A stretch of 64,000 bases of DNA from Allotamlana fucoidanivorans (GCF_045788535.1 NZ_CP074074.1:1302001-1366000); one strand, 5' to 3'; numbered from the stretch's first letter, positions 1 to 8,802 are shown. Numbers and translations are program-made. Notes: a model not told the origin generated them from the sequence alone.

Positions 1-101
1 AGATTAAATTGATTGGTGATGACAAGGGTGGCCTTTATTTGTTTGATAGAGATATTGAAAATCTTACGGTTACCACAGCTGCTACAAATACCTCAGAATA
101 A
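1..101 (+). CDS. C-terminal fragment of an unidentified protein (5' end outside window)
   Basis: An open frame runs in from the left edge, with its first full codon at base 3, and ends at the TAA at 99-101, giving 33 visible residues. The tail contains GGLYLFDRDIENL and ends in a Thr/Ala-rich stretch. No domain can be recognised from so little sequence. The stop lies just before the promoter of the next small gene, so it is probably the end of a separate transcription unit. Confidence 0.5.
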   Translation, partial: IKLIGDDKGGLYLFDRDIENLTVTTAATNTSE

Positions 102-120
102 ATTTTAACATTTAATCTTA

Positions 121-150
121 TTTAGATTTAATAAAAATAACATATTTTTG
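121..150 (+). promoter_or_regulatory. Bacteroidota-type promoter for the small gene at 179
   Basis: TATTTTTG at 143-150 fits the TAnnTTTG -7 box, and TTTA at 121-124 lies 18 bases upstream where a TTTG -33 box is expected. Transcription would start near 157, shortly before the GTG start at 179. Confidence 0.5.
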
Positions 151-178
151 CCCGCAAGTTTATCAATGATACTATTCG

Positions 179-340
179 GTGGGGAAAAAAAAGCAGAAAA
201 AGGCAGTAAAGAAACTTAAAAAATTAGGGGTAGAACTTCCTGAAAAAGTAAAGTCTAGTTGCTGTAAAAAGTTTAAAAAAGGCGAAAACAAACGTTGTAA
301 AAAATGTCCTTGTTTCGATTTAATTAAAAAAGTGGCTTAA
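179..340 (+). CDS. Small Lys/Cys-rich conserved hypothetical protein (53 aa)
   Basis: A GTG at 179 opens a 53-residue frame ending in TAA at 338-340. The product is strongly basic (runs such as GKKKQKKAVKKLKKLGVELP) and carries two cysteine pairs, SSCCKKFKKG and KRCKKCPCFD, close to the C terminus. The layout suggests a zinc- or nucleic-acid-binding miniprotein, but this is inference. Short proteins of this kind occur in many Flavobacteriia. The frame is supported by an upstream TAnnTTTG box and a strong terminator just downstream. An ATG at 166 lies in another frame and stops after 17 codons, so GTG is the better start. Confidence 0.6.
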   Translation: MGKKKQKKAVKKLKKLGVELPEKVKSSCCKKFKKGENKRCKKCPCFDLIKKVA

Positions 341-366
341 TTTTTTAAGATTAAATGACTTGTTGT

Positions 367-410
367 AAAAAGACCTATTAGAAACCCATTTTCTAATAGG
401 TCTTTTTGTT
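367..410 (+). terminator. Rho-independent terminator after the small Lys/Cys-rich gene
   Basis: A long stem pairs AAAAAGACCTATTAGAAA at 367-384 with its complement around 390-407, around a short CCCAT loop. It ends in TTTTTGTTTT. The A-rich left arm makes it potentially bidirectional. Confidence 0.85.
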
Positions 411-459
411 TTCATTATAAAATCCTTTATTTAGCACGACCATAACCCGTTTAAAACTT

Positions 460-2577
460 ATGATTGATTATATTATTCAGCATACACAACTTCAAAAGGA
501 TGCTGTAAAAAATACCATTGCACTTTTAGAAGAAGATTGTACCATACCGTTTATTTCGCGATATCGAAAAGAACGTACTGGAAATTTAGATGAAGTTCAA
601 ATTGCAGATATTGTTAAGTATAAAGAACAATATGAAGCTTTAGAAAAGCGTAAAAAAGCAATTATAAAAACTCTGGAAGAACAAGGAGTTTTAAATTCTG
701 AAATTGCACTAAAAATTACCGAAGCTGAAGATTTAAGAACGCTTGAAGATCTATACTTACCCTTTAAAAAAAGCCGAAAAACAAAAGCTGAAAAAGCACG
801 ACAAAATGGTTTAGAACCGTTGGCAAAAATCATTATGAGTCAAAATGCTAACGATGTGGAGTCTTTGGCTTTTAAATATGTTAAAGGTGATGTGGTATCT
901 GCTGAAGATGCTTTAGAAGGTGCCAGACATATTATTGCAGAGTGGATTAACGAGCGTACCGATATTAGAAACAATTTGCGTTATCAATTAGAACGTTTTG
1001 CTTTAATTGAAACTAAAGTTATAAAAACAAAGCAAGATGATGAAGCTGCACAAAAGTTTAGAGATTATTTTGATTGGCAGGAAAGCTTAAGTCGTATACC
1101 ATCTCACCGTTTGTTAGCGATTTTAAGGGCTGAAAAAGAAGAGCTTATCCGTGTGAAAATTACTATTGATGATGTGCGTGCTCTAGATAAAATAGAACAA
1201 CGCATCATCCGTTCGCATAACGATTGCGCCAACCATATTGAAATTGCTATTAAAGACGCGTATAAGCGTTTATTATTACCGTCTTTAAGTAATGAAGCAC
1301 TTCAAATAGCAAAAGAAAAAGCAGATGATGCAGCAATTACTGTCTTTGCTAAAAATTTAAAGCAACTGTTATTGGGTTCTCCACTGGGTGAAAAACGTGT
1401 TATGGGAATAGATCCAGGATTCCGAACAGGGTGTAAAGTGGTGTGTTTAGATGCTCAAGGACAATTAAAGTACAATGAGACTATTTTTCCGCATCCACCA
1501 AAAAATGATAGTGTTGGTGCTATGAAGAAGATAAGTTCTTTGGCCGATGCTTATAAAATTGAAGCTATTGCCATTGGAAATGGTACAGCATCAAGAGAAA
1601 CCGAAGCACTAATTCGGAAAGTGCATTTTAAAAATGACATTCAAGTTTTTGTGGTGAGTGAAGCTGGTGCGAGTATTTATTCAGCATCTAAAATTGCAAG
1701 AGAAGAATTTCCCAATTACGATGTTACGGTTCGAGGATCAGTTTCAATAGGGAGACGTTTACAAGATCCTTTGGCCGAGCTGGTTAAAATTGATGCAAAA
1801 TCGATTGGAGTAGGACAGTATCAGCATGATGTTGATCAAAATAAGCTTCAAAAGCAACTGGATATTGTTGTAGAAAACTGTGTAAATGCAGTAGGTGTAA
1901 ACATTAATACTGCGAGTAAATCGTTGTTAAGTTACGTGTCTGGAATTGGACCAAAATTAGCTGAAAATATTTTTAATTTTAGAAGTGAAAATGGCCCGTT
2001 TAATTCTAGAGAAGCCATAAAAAAAGTACCCCGATTGGGTGGTAAAGCTTTTGAACAAGGGGCTGCTTTTTTAAGAATAAAATCGGCTAAAAACCCTTTA
2101 GATGATTCTTCCGTACATCCAGAAAGTTATGCTATAGTTGAGCAAATGGCTAAAGATTTGGGAAAATCGGTGCACGAGCTTATAGGGAATAAAATGCTGC
2201 TTCAAAGAATCAATTTAAAAAACTACTGTACAGATACCGTTGGTGTTTTAACTTTAAAAGATATTATACAAGAGTTAGAAAAGCCTGGGCTAGATATTCG
2301 AGAGCAAGCTAAGGTATTTACCTTTAATCAAAACATTAAAACGATAGAGGATTTAAGAGAAGGGCAACTATTACCAGGAATAGTTAATAACATTACTAAT
2401 TTTGGTTGTTTTGTTGATGTGGGAATTAAAGAAAGCGGATTAATTCACGTTTCTAATTTATCGGATAGTTTTGTGAAAGATGTTAACGAACATGTGCATT
2501 TACACCAACAGGTTATTGTAAAGGTTTTAGACGTAGATATTCCTAGAAAACGTATTCAATTAAAGTTGCATAAATAA
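460..2577 (+). CDS. tex: Tex-family RNA-binding transcription accessory protein (705 aa)
   Basis: Tex proteins bind nucleic acid and influence transcription; their exact role is unsettled. The N-terminal helical region (1-310) has the typical IPFISRYRKERTGNLDE segment at about 29-45. A YqgF/RuvC-like domain follows, with GIDPGFRTGCK at about 316-326. Helix-hairpin-helix motifs lie around 490-560 (YVSGIGPKLAENI, VPRLGGKAFEQGAAF). A C-terminal S1 domain spans about 635-703 (GQLLPGIVNNITNFGCFVDVG). The length is slightly under that of the E. coli-type family (about 770). The gene stands alone and ends in a strong hairpin shared with the convergent aldolase operon. Confidence 0.95.
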   Translation: MIDYIIQHTQLQKDAVKNTIALLEEDCTIPFISRYRKERTGNLDEVQIADIVKYKEQYEALEKRKKAIIKTLEEQGVLNSEIALKITEAEDLRTLEDLYLPFKKSRKTKAEKARQNGLEPLAKIIMSQNANDVESLAFKYVKGDVVSAEDALEGARHIIAEWINERTDIRNNLRYQLERFALIETKVIKTKQDDEAAQKFRDYFDWQESLSRIPSHRLLAILRAEKEELIRVKITIDDVRALDKIEQRIIRSHNDCANHIEIAIKDAYKRLLLPSLSNEALQIAKEKADDAAITVFAKNLKQLLLGSPLGEKRVMGIDPGFRTGCKVVCLDAQGQLKYNETIFPHPPKNDSVGAMKKISSLADAYKIEAIAIGNGTASRETEALIRKVHFKNDIQVFVVSEAGASIYSASKIAREEFPNYDVTVRGSVSIGRRLQDPLAELVKIDAKSIGVGQYQHDVDQNKLQKQLDIVVENCVNAVGVNINTASKSLLSYVSGIGPKLAENIFNFRSENGPFNSREAIKKVPRLGGKAFEQGAAFLRIKSAKNPLDDSSVHPESYAIVEQMAKDLGKSVHELIGNKMLLQRINLKNYCTDTVGVLTLKDIIQELEKPGLDIREQAKVFTFNQNIKTIEDLREGQLLPGIVNNITNFGCFVDVGIKESGLIHVSNLSDSFVKDVNEHVHLHQQVIVKVLDVDIPRKRIQLKLHK

Positions 2578-2581
2578 CAAC

Positions 2582-2626
2582 AAGCCATAGAGACTCTCTT
2601 ATACTAGAGCAGCTATGGCTTTTCTG
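2582..2626. terminator. Bidirectional terminator between tex and the aldolase operon
   Basis: AAGCCATAG at 2582-2590 pairs with CTATGGCTT at 2613-2621, with a further inner CTCT/AGAG pairing. A T-rich tail follows on the plus strand. It lies between two convergent genes and can serve both. Confidence 0.7.
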
Positions 2627-2639
2627 TTTCATAGAAATT

Positions 2640-3491
2640 TTAAGCAAGACTATACTGCTTATTTACAGCGTTTAAACGATTTAAGGCTACGTCTTTTATT
2701 TCTGGAATAACGGTTTTTAGTAGGTAAGGCGGGTAAGCCGAATCAATGTCTTTGCGCATTTCGTTATATAAAGATTTCATGTAAGTGGTATGAATCATAG
2801 TGCCTACATTTAATTTAGCGACTCCCATTTGGATAGATTTTTGAATGTCTTCGTCAGGGATTCCAGTGCCTCCATGAAGTACTAAAGGCACAGCAACAGC
2901 ATCTGCAATCTCAGCTAATCTGTCAAAATGAATTTTGGGTGCTTTTGGAGTAAAACCATGGGCTGTACCAATACCAACAGCTAGTATGTGCGGTTGGGCT
3001 TCTTCTACAATAGCTTTTACATCATTAACGCTGGCTAGGAAATCCTTGTCTGATTTTACCACAACGTCTCTGCCCATAATCTTTCCAATTTCGGCTTCAA
3101 CCATAACACCAGCAGATTCAGCATATTTCACCACTTCTTTGGTCATAGCAATATTCTCTTTTAAACTTCTTTGAGAACCATCAATCATAACCGAATCATA
3201 GCCATCATCAATAGCCTGTTTACACATAGTTATAGAGGTACTGTGATCAAGGTGCAAATAAATAGGTTGCTTGGTATTGGCTTGAATACCTTCAACCATT
3301 TTTTTACACAGGAAGCTAGAATTTAGCTCCACTACTGGTGGATAGGTCATGGCCATAACAGGGGATAGTGCTTCATCGGCAGCAAGGGCAATAGCTTTTA
3401 AATCGTAAATATCATTTATGTTAAACCCGATTAAGCATTTTTGCTCATTTCTATAAGTTTTTACTAATTCTATTAAGTCTTTTTTTTGCAT
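2640..3491 (-). CDS. Class II (zinc) aldolase of the fructose/tagatose-bisphosphate family (283 aa)
   Basis: This protein should cleave a phosphorylated ketose into two trioses, or a triose and an aldehyde, in the cytoplasm. The class II core is intact: HLDHS at 80-84 holds the catalytic Asp82 and zinc ligand His83, VEAEIG lies at 131-136, GTAHGF has zinc ligand His178, LHGGTG has His206, and NVGT lies at 228-231. The size matches GatY/KbaY/FbaA enzymes. It is the last gene of an operon with a FucI-fold isomerase and a PfkB kinase, 22 bases after the isomerase. The substrate is therefore probably the 1-phosphate of the ketose made upstream rather than fructose-1,6-bisphosphate. Canonical fucose operons use an unrelated class II FucA, so the exact substrate is open. 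Confidence 0.85.
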   Translation of the reverse strand: MQKKDLIELVKTYRNEQKCLIGFNINDIYDLKAIALAADEALSPVMAMTYPPVVELNSSFLCKKMVEGIQANTKQPIYLHLDHSTSITMCKQAIDDGYDSVMIDGSQRSLKENIAMTKEVVKYAESAGVMVEAEIGKIMGRDVVVKSDKDFLASVNDVKAIVEEAQPHILAVGIGTAHGFTPKAPKIHFDRLAEIADAVAVPLVLHGGTGIPDEDIQKSIQMGVAKLNVGTMIHTTYMKSLYNEMRKDIDSAYPPYLLKTVIPEIKDVALNRLNAVNKQYSLA

Positions 3492-3513
3492 GACTTCATT
3501 GTTTTGAGTGGTG

Positions 3514-5079
3514 TTAATAGTTTAAGTTTTTTTGAATACTTCTTCCATATAGTTTGGCTTCAGAAAAATCTAAATCATTGACTTCTGTCCAATGATTAAA
3601 CTCTTTTAAGTCTTCTTGAAAATGACCACGACCAACAATCCAATGATGATCTAGTCCGTTGTTCAGTATGGTGCTTACTACAGCGGAAGCTTGAATGTTT
3701 TTAGTTTTTACCTCGCCATAAGCCCCTCTAAATTGTAGTGGAGAATCAATAATATCTCCTTCAAAAGAGAGCATGCTTGATGCATGAGGGTATTGGTATT
3801 TGGCTATAGTTACAGGGCCTTTTTCTAGCAAAAATTCTAGAAGCATACCATATGATTGTGCTTCATCAAAATTATCGAGAATGCTATGGTTCCTTACCTC
3901 ATAGGTGCTGTTTGTTCGTAATAATCTGGTGGGAGATCCGCCACAGTGCCACATGCCTAATGTGTTGTTTTTGTGATCTAAAATAGACATATCCATGAGT
4001 GTGGGTAGTGCTTTGCCATTTGAAATTTCGTTCATGATAACCATTGTAATTAACCCACCCATATCAGATTCGTCAGCAACAGGGATGCCTAAATCCTGAA
4101 CTAATGCACCAGCGCCATCTCCTGAAATTTGATAATTGTCAAATAACTCTGGCCAGTTTTTTAAAGCCACGCCAGCATAGTTCTCTAAGCGGGCATAATC
4201 TGCAATGGCTAAGCTAAGACGAACAGAAAGCATTAATTCACGTTTGCTAACTTGGCTATCATGGCATTTTTCATTATGAATTAATTTATAAACGATAGGT
4301 TCAATATCACCATCTTCAAATTTTTCGGCATGTTTCCAAATGGTTTCTAAATCAATGCGTTCAATGCCTATTCCAAAGTGTTTAGAAATAGATAGTTCAT
4401 TGAGTTCACAGTCATAGAATCCTGGTACACGCATGCCGCCAATCATAAGCAGTTTACTGTGTTCTAATTTCTTTTTCGCTATTACCACCCTTAAAAATTG
4501 AGATAATGCGTTGTTCAATTCCTTGGATTGGGCAGTTCCAAATACCCATGAATATTTAACCTCAAGGGTATTTAAAATATTTAGAAGAAAATTTTGACCA
4601 CATAATCTGTTGGCAGTGAGCCTCCCGCCTGTAACTTCGTCGTGAGACCAACTTAGTAAAGGAGTTTTATGCACACGTAACCAATTTCCCAGAGCTAAAG
4701 CCAAATCTCCTGAGATATAAGATGCTTGATAAATAATGATTCCCGCGAGTTCATGTTTTTTATAGCTGTTGAGTGCTTTAAGCAGCTCATCTTTCGTTTG
4801 AAGTGGTGTTTCAGGTGCTAACAATGTAGTACTGCCTACAATATCTTGACATTTATTTAGGGCCTGTTTGTATGACTTTTTTGCTAGTTCCCAGTCAAAA
4901 TGCATCTCTAACCCAATGCCTATTAACCCTATTTTTACTGGTTTTGATTTAGGTTTGTAGCTTATTAATTGTTCCATTTCATGAGCTACAATACCTTGTC
5001 TTTCTGAAAAATCAGTTTTGCTTGTGTCACCTGAACTAAAATGATTTACATGTTGTGTGTTTAAAATATCTGCTAACAT
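3514..5079 (-). CDS. L-fucose/L-arabinose isomerase-fold sugar isomerase (521 aa)
   Basis: It is predicted to interconvert an aldose and a ketose with a divalent metal. An N-terminal Rossmann-like region starts near residue 46 (KPVKIGLIGIGLEMHFDW). The metal site of the family is visible in order: VADESDMGG with Glu337, TLMDMS with Asp363, and GMWHCGG with His378. The 521 residues are nearer to AraA (about 500) than to E. coli FucI (591) and fit the COG2407-type group. It overlaps the kinase gene by 7 bases, indicating translational coupling. The substrate is inferred from the neighbouring GH29 fucosidase to be L-fucose or a similar sugar, but other aldoses are possible. Confidence 0.8.
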   Translation of the reverse strand: MLADILNTQHVNHFSSGDTSKTDFSERQGIVAHEMEQLISYKPKSKPVKIGLIGIGLEMHFDWELAKKSYKQALNKCQDIVGSTTLLAPETPLQTKDELLKALNSYKKHELAGIIIYQASYISGDLALALGNWLRVHKTPLLSWSHDEVTGGRLTANRLCGQNFLLNILNTLEVKYSWVFGTAQSKELNNALSQFLRVVIAKKKLEHSKLLMIGGMRVPGFYDCELNELSISKHFGIGIERIDLETIWKHAEKFEDGDIEPIVYKLIHNEKCHDSQVSKRELMLSVRLSLAIADYARLENYAGVALKNWPELFDNYQISGDGAGALVQDLGIPVADESDMGGLITMVIMNEISNGKALPTLMDMSILDHKNNTLGMWHCGGSPTRLLRTNSTYEVRNHSILDNFDEAQSYGMLLEFLLEKGPVTIAKYQYPHASSMLSFEGDIIDSPLQFRGAYGEVKTKNIQASAVVSTILNNGLDHHWIVGRGHFQEDLKEFNHWTEVNDLDFSEAKLYGRSIQKNLNY

Positions 5080-5981
5080 AATGTTGTGTTTTTTTGTATA
5101 ACGTTTTCAACCTCTTCGGCACTAGGAAAATAACTTCTACCGCCAAAATGTTGCGCAATTATAGCGGCATAAGCTGAGGCAAATTGTAAGCGGTCTATCA
5201 ATGTTTTCTTTTCTAGTAGGGCAATGGCATAAGCCGCATGAAAAGCATCGCCACACCCTGTAGTGTCAACTACCGTTGTAGGAAATGCGGGTTGATGAAT
5301 AACGTTACCATGTTGCCATGCCCAGCAACCATGTGCCCCATCGGTAACAACTATTTGGCCGTCGGTTAATGAGCTTAAGGCCATTAAACAGTCTTGTGGT
5401 TTATTTAATTGGGTTATATGCTTTGCTCCTTCAAGGGGCAGTATAATATGACTGCCTAGTTTAATCATTTGTTTTAAATCATTGATGTTACCTGTTTCAA
5501 TGTCTAAAACAGAAGGGATATTATATTTGTTTGCAAGTTTTAGGAGTTCTATGTTTCCTTGAATGTCATATCCATCTACAAGAAGCAGTTTTTTTTCTTT
5601 AATCCAGTCTTCGTTAATGTCTTTAACTGAAAGGGGGCTATAACCCTGTAATGAGTAAAAAACGGTTCGCTCACCATTATTTTCGTCAACTTCAACCACG
5701 GCAATTGCTGGTTGAAAATGGGTTTTATTCAGCATTAATTTAGTATTAACATTATAGCGCTCCAGCTCTTGATTAGCAATCTTGCTTAGGGTATTATTGG
5801 CCTTGTAGCCCACAAATCCTGTTTTTATACCCCATTGAGCTATAAAACAAGCGGCATTACCAGCAGGAGCACCTCCTTGTATTATTATTTTGGGTATTTC
5901 ATGTTTTTCTCCTTTTTTAAAATGTGTAGGAACTTCCGCGAGAATATCAACTACCAACATGCCCGATACCAGTACATCCAT
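5073..5981 (-). CDS. PfkB-family carbohydrate kinase (302 aa)
   Basis: A ribokinase-type enzyme that should phosphorylate the ketose made by the isomerase, using ATP. The N-terminal signature IIQGGAPAGNAA is at about 33-44. The C-terminal signature DTTGCGDAFHAAYA begins at Asp239, with the anion-hole GCG and catalytic Asp245. The length is normal for the family. It is the first gene of the three-gene sugar operon and divergent from the AraC-type regulator. Known fucose and rhamnose pathways use FGGY-family kinases (FucK, RhaB), so a PfkB member here is noteworthy. A 1-phosphate product would suit a class II aldolase of the tagatose type; this is inference. Confidence 0.85.
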   Translation of the reverse strand: MDVLVSGMLVVDILAEVPTHFKKGEKHEIPKIIIQGGAPAGNAACFIAQWGIKTGFVGYKANNTLSKIANQELERYNVNTKLMLNKTHFQPAIAVVEVDENNGERTVFYSLQGYSPLSVKDINEDWIKEKKLLLVDGYDIQGNIELLKLANKYNIPSVLDIETGNINDLKQMIKLGSHIILPLEGAKHITQLNKPQDCLMALSSLTDGQIVVTDGAHGCWAWQHGNVIHQPAFPTTVVDTTGCGDAFHAAYAIALLEKKTLIDRLQFASAYAAIIAQHFGGRSYFPSAEEVENVIQKNTTLC

Positions 5982-6029
5982 TGCTTTTAAGGCTTTATAA
6001 ATATTACAGGTGTAAAATTACATCACAGT

Positions 6030-6052
6030 TTAGGGTTTGATTAAATCCCTAA
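6030..6052. promoter_or_regulatory. Candidate AraC-family operator, inverted repeat TTAGGG-N11-CCCTAA
   Basis: TTAGGG at 6030-6035 and CCCTAA at 6047-6052 form a perfect inverted repeat with arm starts 17 bases apart. It sits centrally in the 141-base gap between the divergent kinase operon and the AraC-type regulator, where a regulator would be expected to act. The assignment rests on position and symmetry only. Confidence 0.45.
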
Positions 6053-6087
6053 TTAGTCAAAACATGTACTATTTTGTCTTTATTTAA

Positions 6088-6095
6088 TATATTTG
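6088..6095 (+). promoter_or_regulatory. -7 box of the AraC-type regulator gene
   Basis: TATATTTG matches TAnnTTTG exactly and lies 28 bases before the ATG at 6123. No good -33 TTTG is seen at the usual distance, which may mean activator dependence. Confidence 0.55.
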
Positions 6096-6122
6096 TTTGT
6101 GTATTATGAAAATTAGAACATA

Positions 6123-6962
6123 ATGAAAGCCATTTTTGAACCCATTTCAAATGATTTAAATCAATCTTTTCATTATGATATTTTTGAGAAGGATGATTTT
6201 GAAACGCCTTGGCATTTTCACCCAGAGTTTGAATTGACATTTATTTGTGAGAGTTCGGGTATAAGAAGCGTTGGTAATTCTATACAGAGTTATTATCCTG
6301 AAGAATTAGTGTTATTAGGCTCTAATTTACCACATTGCTGGAAAAGTAATAGCACTAAGAAACATTTAGCAAAATCTGTTTTTATACAGTTTAATAAAGA
6401 TTTACTTGGAGAAGGGTGGATGAATAAAATAGAGTTTCAGCATATTAAGAAATTGTTGAAGCATAGTGAAAATGGACTTCTTTTTAATACAACCATAGCT
6501 AAGAAAGTTGGTAAACAATTGCTAGAGATGCAGGAGTTGCCACCTATGTATAAATTGTTAAATACCGTGGAAATTCTGCATAGATTATCTTTTGAACGTT
6601 TTGAAACACTTAGTTTGGGTGGCCATTTTGAAACCAATGTAAAAACTTCATTGAGAATCCAGAAAATTATGAAGTTTGTAGAATCAAATTATCAATTAAA
6701 AATAAACTCTCAACAACTAAGTGCATTAGTTTTTATGACGCCAGTTTCGTTTTCTAAATTTTTTAAAAAGTCATTTAATAAAACCTTTACCCAATATTTA
6801 AACGAATATAGAATCAGTAAAGCATGTGAATTATTGAGAGCCTCCAATGATTCTATAGAGCAGATTGCCTTTGAGACGGGGTATGTTAATCTTTCTTTTT
6901 TTCACCGTCAGTTTAAGGCTATAACCAGATTTACTCCAGCACAATATAGAATGAATTTTTAA
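6123..6962 (+). CDS. AraC-family transcriptional regulator with N-terminal cupin (279 aa)
   Basis: A likely sugar-responsive regulator. Residues 1-100 form a cupin-type sensor (HFHPEFELTFICESSG, LVLLGSNLPHCW). The last 100 residues hold two helix-turn-helix motifs typical of AraC/XylS, including the second-HTH signature IEQIAFETGYVNLSFFHRQFK and the ending FTPAQYRMNF. It is transcribed divergently from the kinase-isomerase-aldolase operon and convergently with the fucosidase, so it probably controls both. The effector is unknown. Confidence 0.9.
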   Translation: MKAIFEPISNDLNQSFHYDIFEKDDFETPWHFHPEFELTFICESSGIRSVGNSIQSYYPEELVLLGSNLPHCWKSNSTKKHLAKSVFIQFNKDLLGEGWMNKIEFQHIKKLLKHSENGLLFNTTIAKKVGKQLLEMQELPPMYKLLNTVEILHRLSFERFETLSLGGHFETNVKTSLRIQKIMKFVESNYQLKINSQQLSALVFMTPVSFSKFFKKSFNKTFTQYLNEYRISKACELLRASNDSIEQIAFETGYVNLSFFHRQFKAITRFTPAQYRMNF

Positions 6963-7013
6963 AATGATTATATAATAATCGAAATAAGAGGCTTAGTAAG
7001 CTCATCATATAAC

Positions 7014-7048
7014 AAAAGCCTTGATTAAATCGCTATAACCAAGGCTTT
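7014..7048. terminator. Bidirectional terminator between the AraC-type regulator and fucosidase
   Basis: AAAGCCTTG at 7015-7023 pairs with CAAGGCTTT at 7040-7048 around a 16-base loop, between two convergent genes. The flanking tracts are only moderately T-rich. Confidence 0.6.
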
Positions 7049-7081
7049 GCATCTAATTCAAAAAAAACTAACTACTATTTA

Positions 7082-8599
7082 CTATTCTAATTCCATTTTA
7101 AATACGTTTGCCAAATCGTTAAGTTCAACATTTGGTACTATAAATTTATATGTTCTTTCGGTTTTTTCCCATTTAACTTCTTGCCCAGATTTTAACTCTA
7201 CAATACGTTTTACAGGAGAAGCAGGGCCATAACCAATGTTATTTAATTTTCCAAGAGAAACTTCTGTACCAGGTTCCGGCTTACCTAATAAGAATACATA
7301 AAGTGCTTTTTTGTCTTTTGAAGTGGTGTATCTTACATCCTCTGCAGTATACTCAACTTTTGCAGACTGCCCGCCATGTGCTCCATCAGCGGCTTTGGCA
7401 TGCCCGAAGCCATATATATGAAATGGTCTAGTACCATAAACAGATTCACCATAAACGTCAAGCCAACCTCCAACTTGGGTTAAAAGGTCTCTTTGTTCTT
7501 GATTTATAGTGCCATCTGCCATTGGAGATATATTTAATAAAACCACACCATTTTTACTCCAAACATCAATCATGTTTCTAAGTAAAATTTGTGGTGTTTT
7601 GTAAACTTGTCCTTTAGTATAGCACCAACTTCCTTTGTCACTTACAGTAATATCTGTCATCCATACGGTTTCAGAGACGTCTTTCTTACCGCCTTGTTCA
7701 ATATCTAAAACACTCATAGATTTAGGTAAATCATCATGTTTAGCAACCAGTACAGTTTCTTGATTGGTTTTTAAGGCATGATTAAAATAATGAGCGGCCA
7801 TTTCCTGAATTTTATCTTCAGCAACATGATTAAGCCATACGTCATACCATAACATATCTGGTGAGTATTTGTCAACTACCTCATTAACTTGGTCTAACCA
7901 ATATTGGTCAAATTCCGCTTGAGGTAAATTACCATAGAACTTTTTTAAATCGGGGTCTTCAGATGATGTAGGGTATTTTGGGTTGTAAGCAAAATGGCTG
8001 TTATAGGTATCCCATTTTGTAGAATCACCTTCATGTCTTTGTCTTAATCTAGCATGATGAAACGAAGTCATGGTTTTAAGACCACGTTTTTCTATGGCCT
8101 TTAAAATATCTCCCGTAATATCTTTTTTAGGTCCCATAGCTGCTGCATTCCAGGGGTTTATGTCGCTATCCCACATAGCAAAACCATCGTGGTGTTGTGC
8201 CACTGGGCCTGCAAATTTCGCTCCAGCTGTTTTAAAGAGCTCAGCCCAGTCTTCAGCATCAAATTTTTCAGCCTTAAATAGAGGAATAAAATCATGATAC
8301 CCAAATTCTTCTAATGGACCATAATTTTCTTCATGATATTTAGCAAAATCAGGTTTCTCGTTTCTATATAAAAAATAAGGATACCATTCAGTACCATACG
8401 CAGGAACACTATACAATCCCCAATGGAAATAAATGCCAAATTTAGAATCTTGAAACCATTCTGGCGCCGCTGTGTGTTCTGCCAATGATTCCCAATTAGG
8501 CTCAAATGTTTTTGGGGTTTCAGCCTCGGGCTTTGATATGGTGTTATTGCATGACCAAAATAATAAGGCAACTAAAAGGTATTTAACTATATTATTCAT
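7082..8599 (-). CDS. GH29 alpha-L-fucosidase lipoprotein (505 aa)
   Basis: Predicted to release L-fucose from glycans or sulfated polysaccharide fragments. A lipoprotein signal ends in LLFWSC with lipidated Cys17, so it should be anchored in the periplasm or on the outer membrane. GH29 hallmarks are present: GIYFHWGLYSVPAYGTEWY at about 55-73, the HHDGFAMWDS motif at 136-145, and DMLWYDVW with predicted nucleophile Asp253. A C-terminal beta domain follows. The general acid/base cannot be assigned by eye. It is downstream of the sugar-catabolic operon and the AraC regulator, which makes fucose the best guess for that pathway. Confidence 0.92.
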   Translation of the reverse strand: MNNIVKYLLVALLFWSCNNTISKPEAETPKTFEPNWESLAEHTAAPEWFQDSKFGIYFHWGLYSVPAYGTEWYPYFLYRNEKPDFAKYHEENYGPLEEFGYHDFIPLFKAEKFDAEDWAELFKTAGAKFAGPVAQHHDGFAMWDSDINPWNAAAMGPKKDITGDILKAIEKRGLKTMTSFHHARLRQRHEGDSTKWDTYNSHFAYNPKYPTSSEDPDLKKFYGNLPQAEFDQYWLDQVNEVVDKYSPDMLWYDVWLNHVAEDKIQEMAAHYFNHALKTNQETVLVAKHDDLPKSMSVLDIEQGGKKDVSETVWMTDITVSDKGSWCYTKGQVYKTPQILLRNMIDVWSKNGVVLLNISPMADGTINQEQRDLLTQVGGWLDVYGESVYGTRPFHIYGFGHAKAADGAHGGQSAKVEYTAEDVRYTTSKDKKALYVFLLGKPEPGTEVSLGKLNNIGYGPASPVKRIVELKSGQEVKWEKTERTYKFIVPNVELNDLANVFKMELE

Positions 8600-8635
8600 T
8601 CAAAAAAAATTAATTATTTCTTCATTTTAATGATG

Positions 8636-8643
8636 TAAAGGTA
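8636..8643 (-). promoter_or_regulatory. Probable -7 box of the fucosidase gene
   Basis: On the minus strand this reads TACCTTTA, one base from TAnnTTTG, 37 bases upstream of the start codon. No convincing -33 box is visible. Confidence 0.35.
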
Positions 8644-8802
8644 CAGGTAGTTATGTTTAAATAATATAACTATTGGTTAATATACAGCAACGTTTGATTT
8701 TTTTTGAATCAGAACGTGCAAAAACAGAAGATGTCAAGTTTATTTAAAGTTTTGATACAGCGTTTTGTGCGGTTCTCAGTTATGGTTTTAAAGCATAATC
8801 GC

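Noticed and set aside
6049..6240. 63-residue minus-strand frame over the AraC gene start
   Set aside because: It crosses the promoter and the cupin-coding start of the regulator and has no recognisable content.
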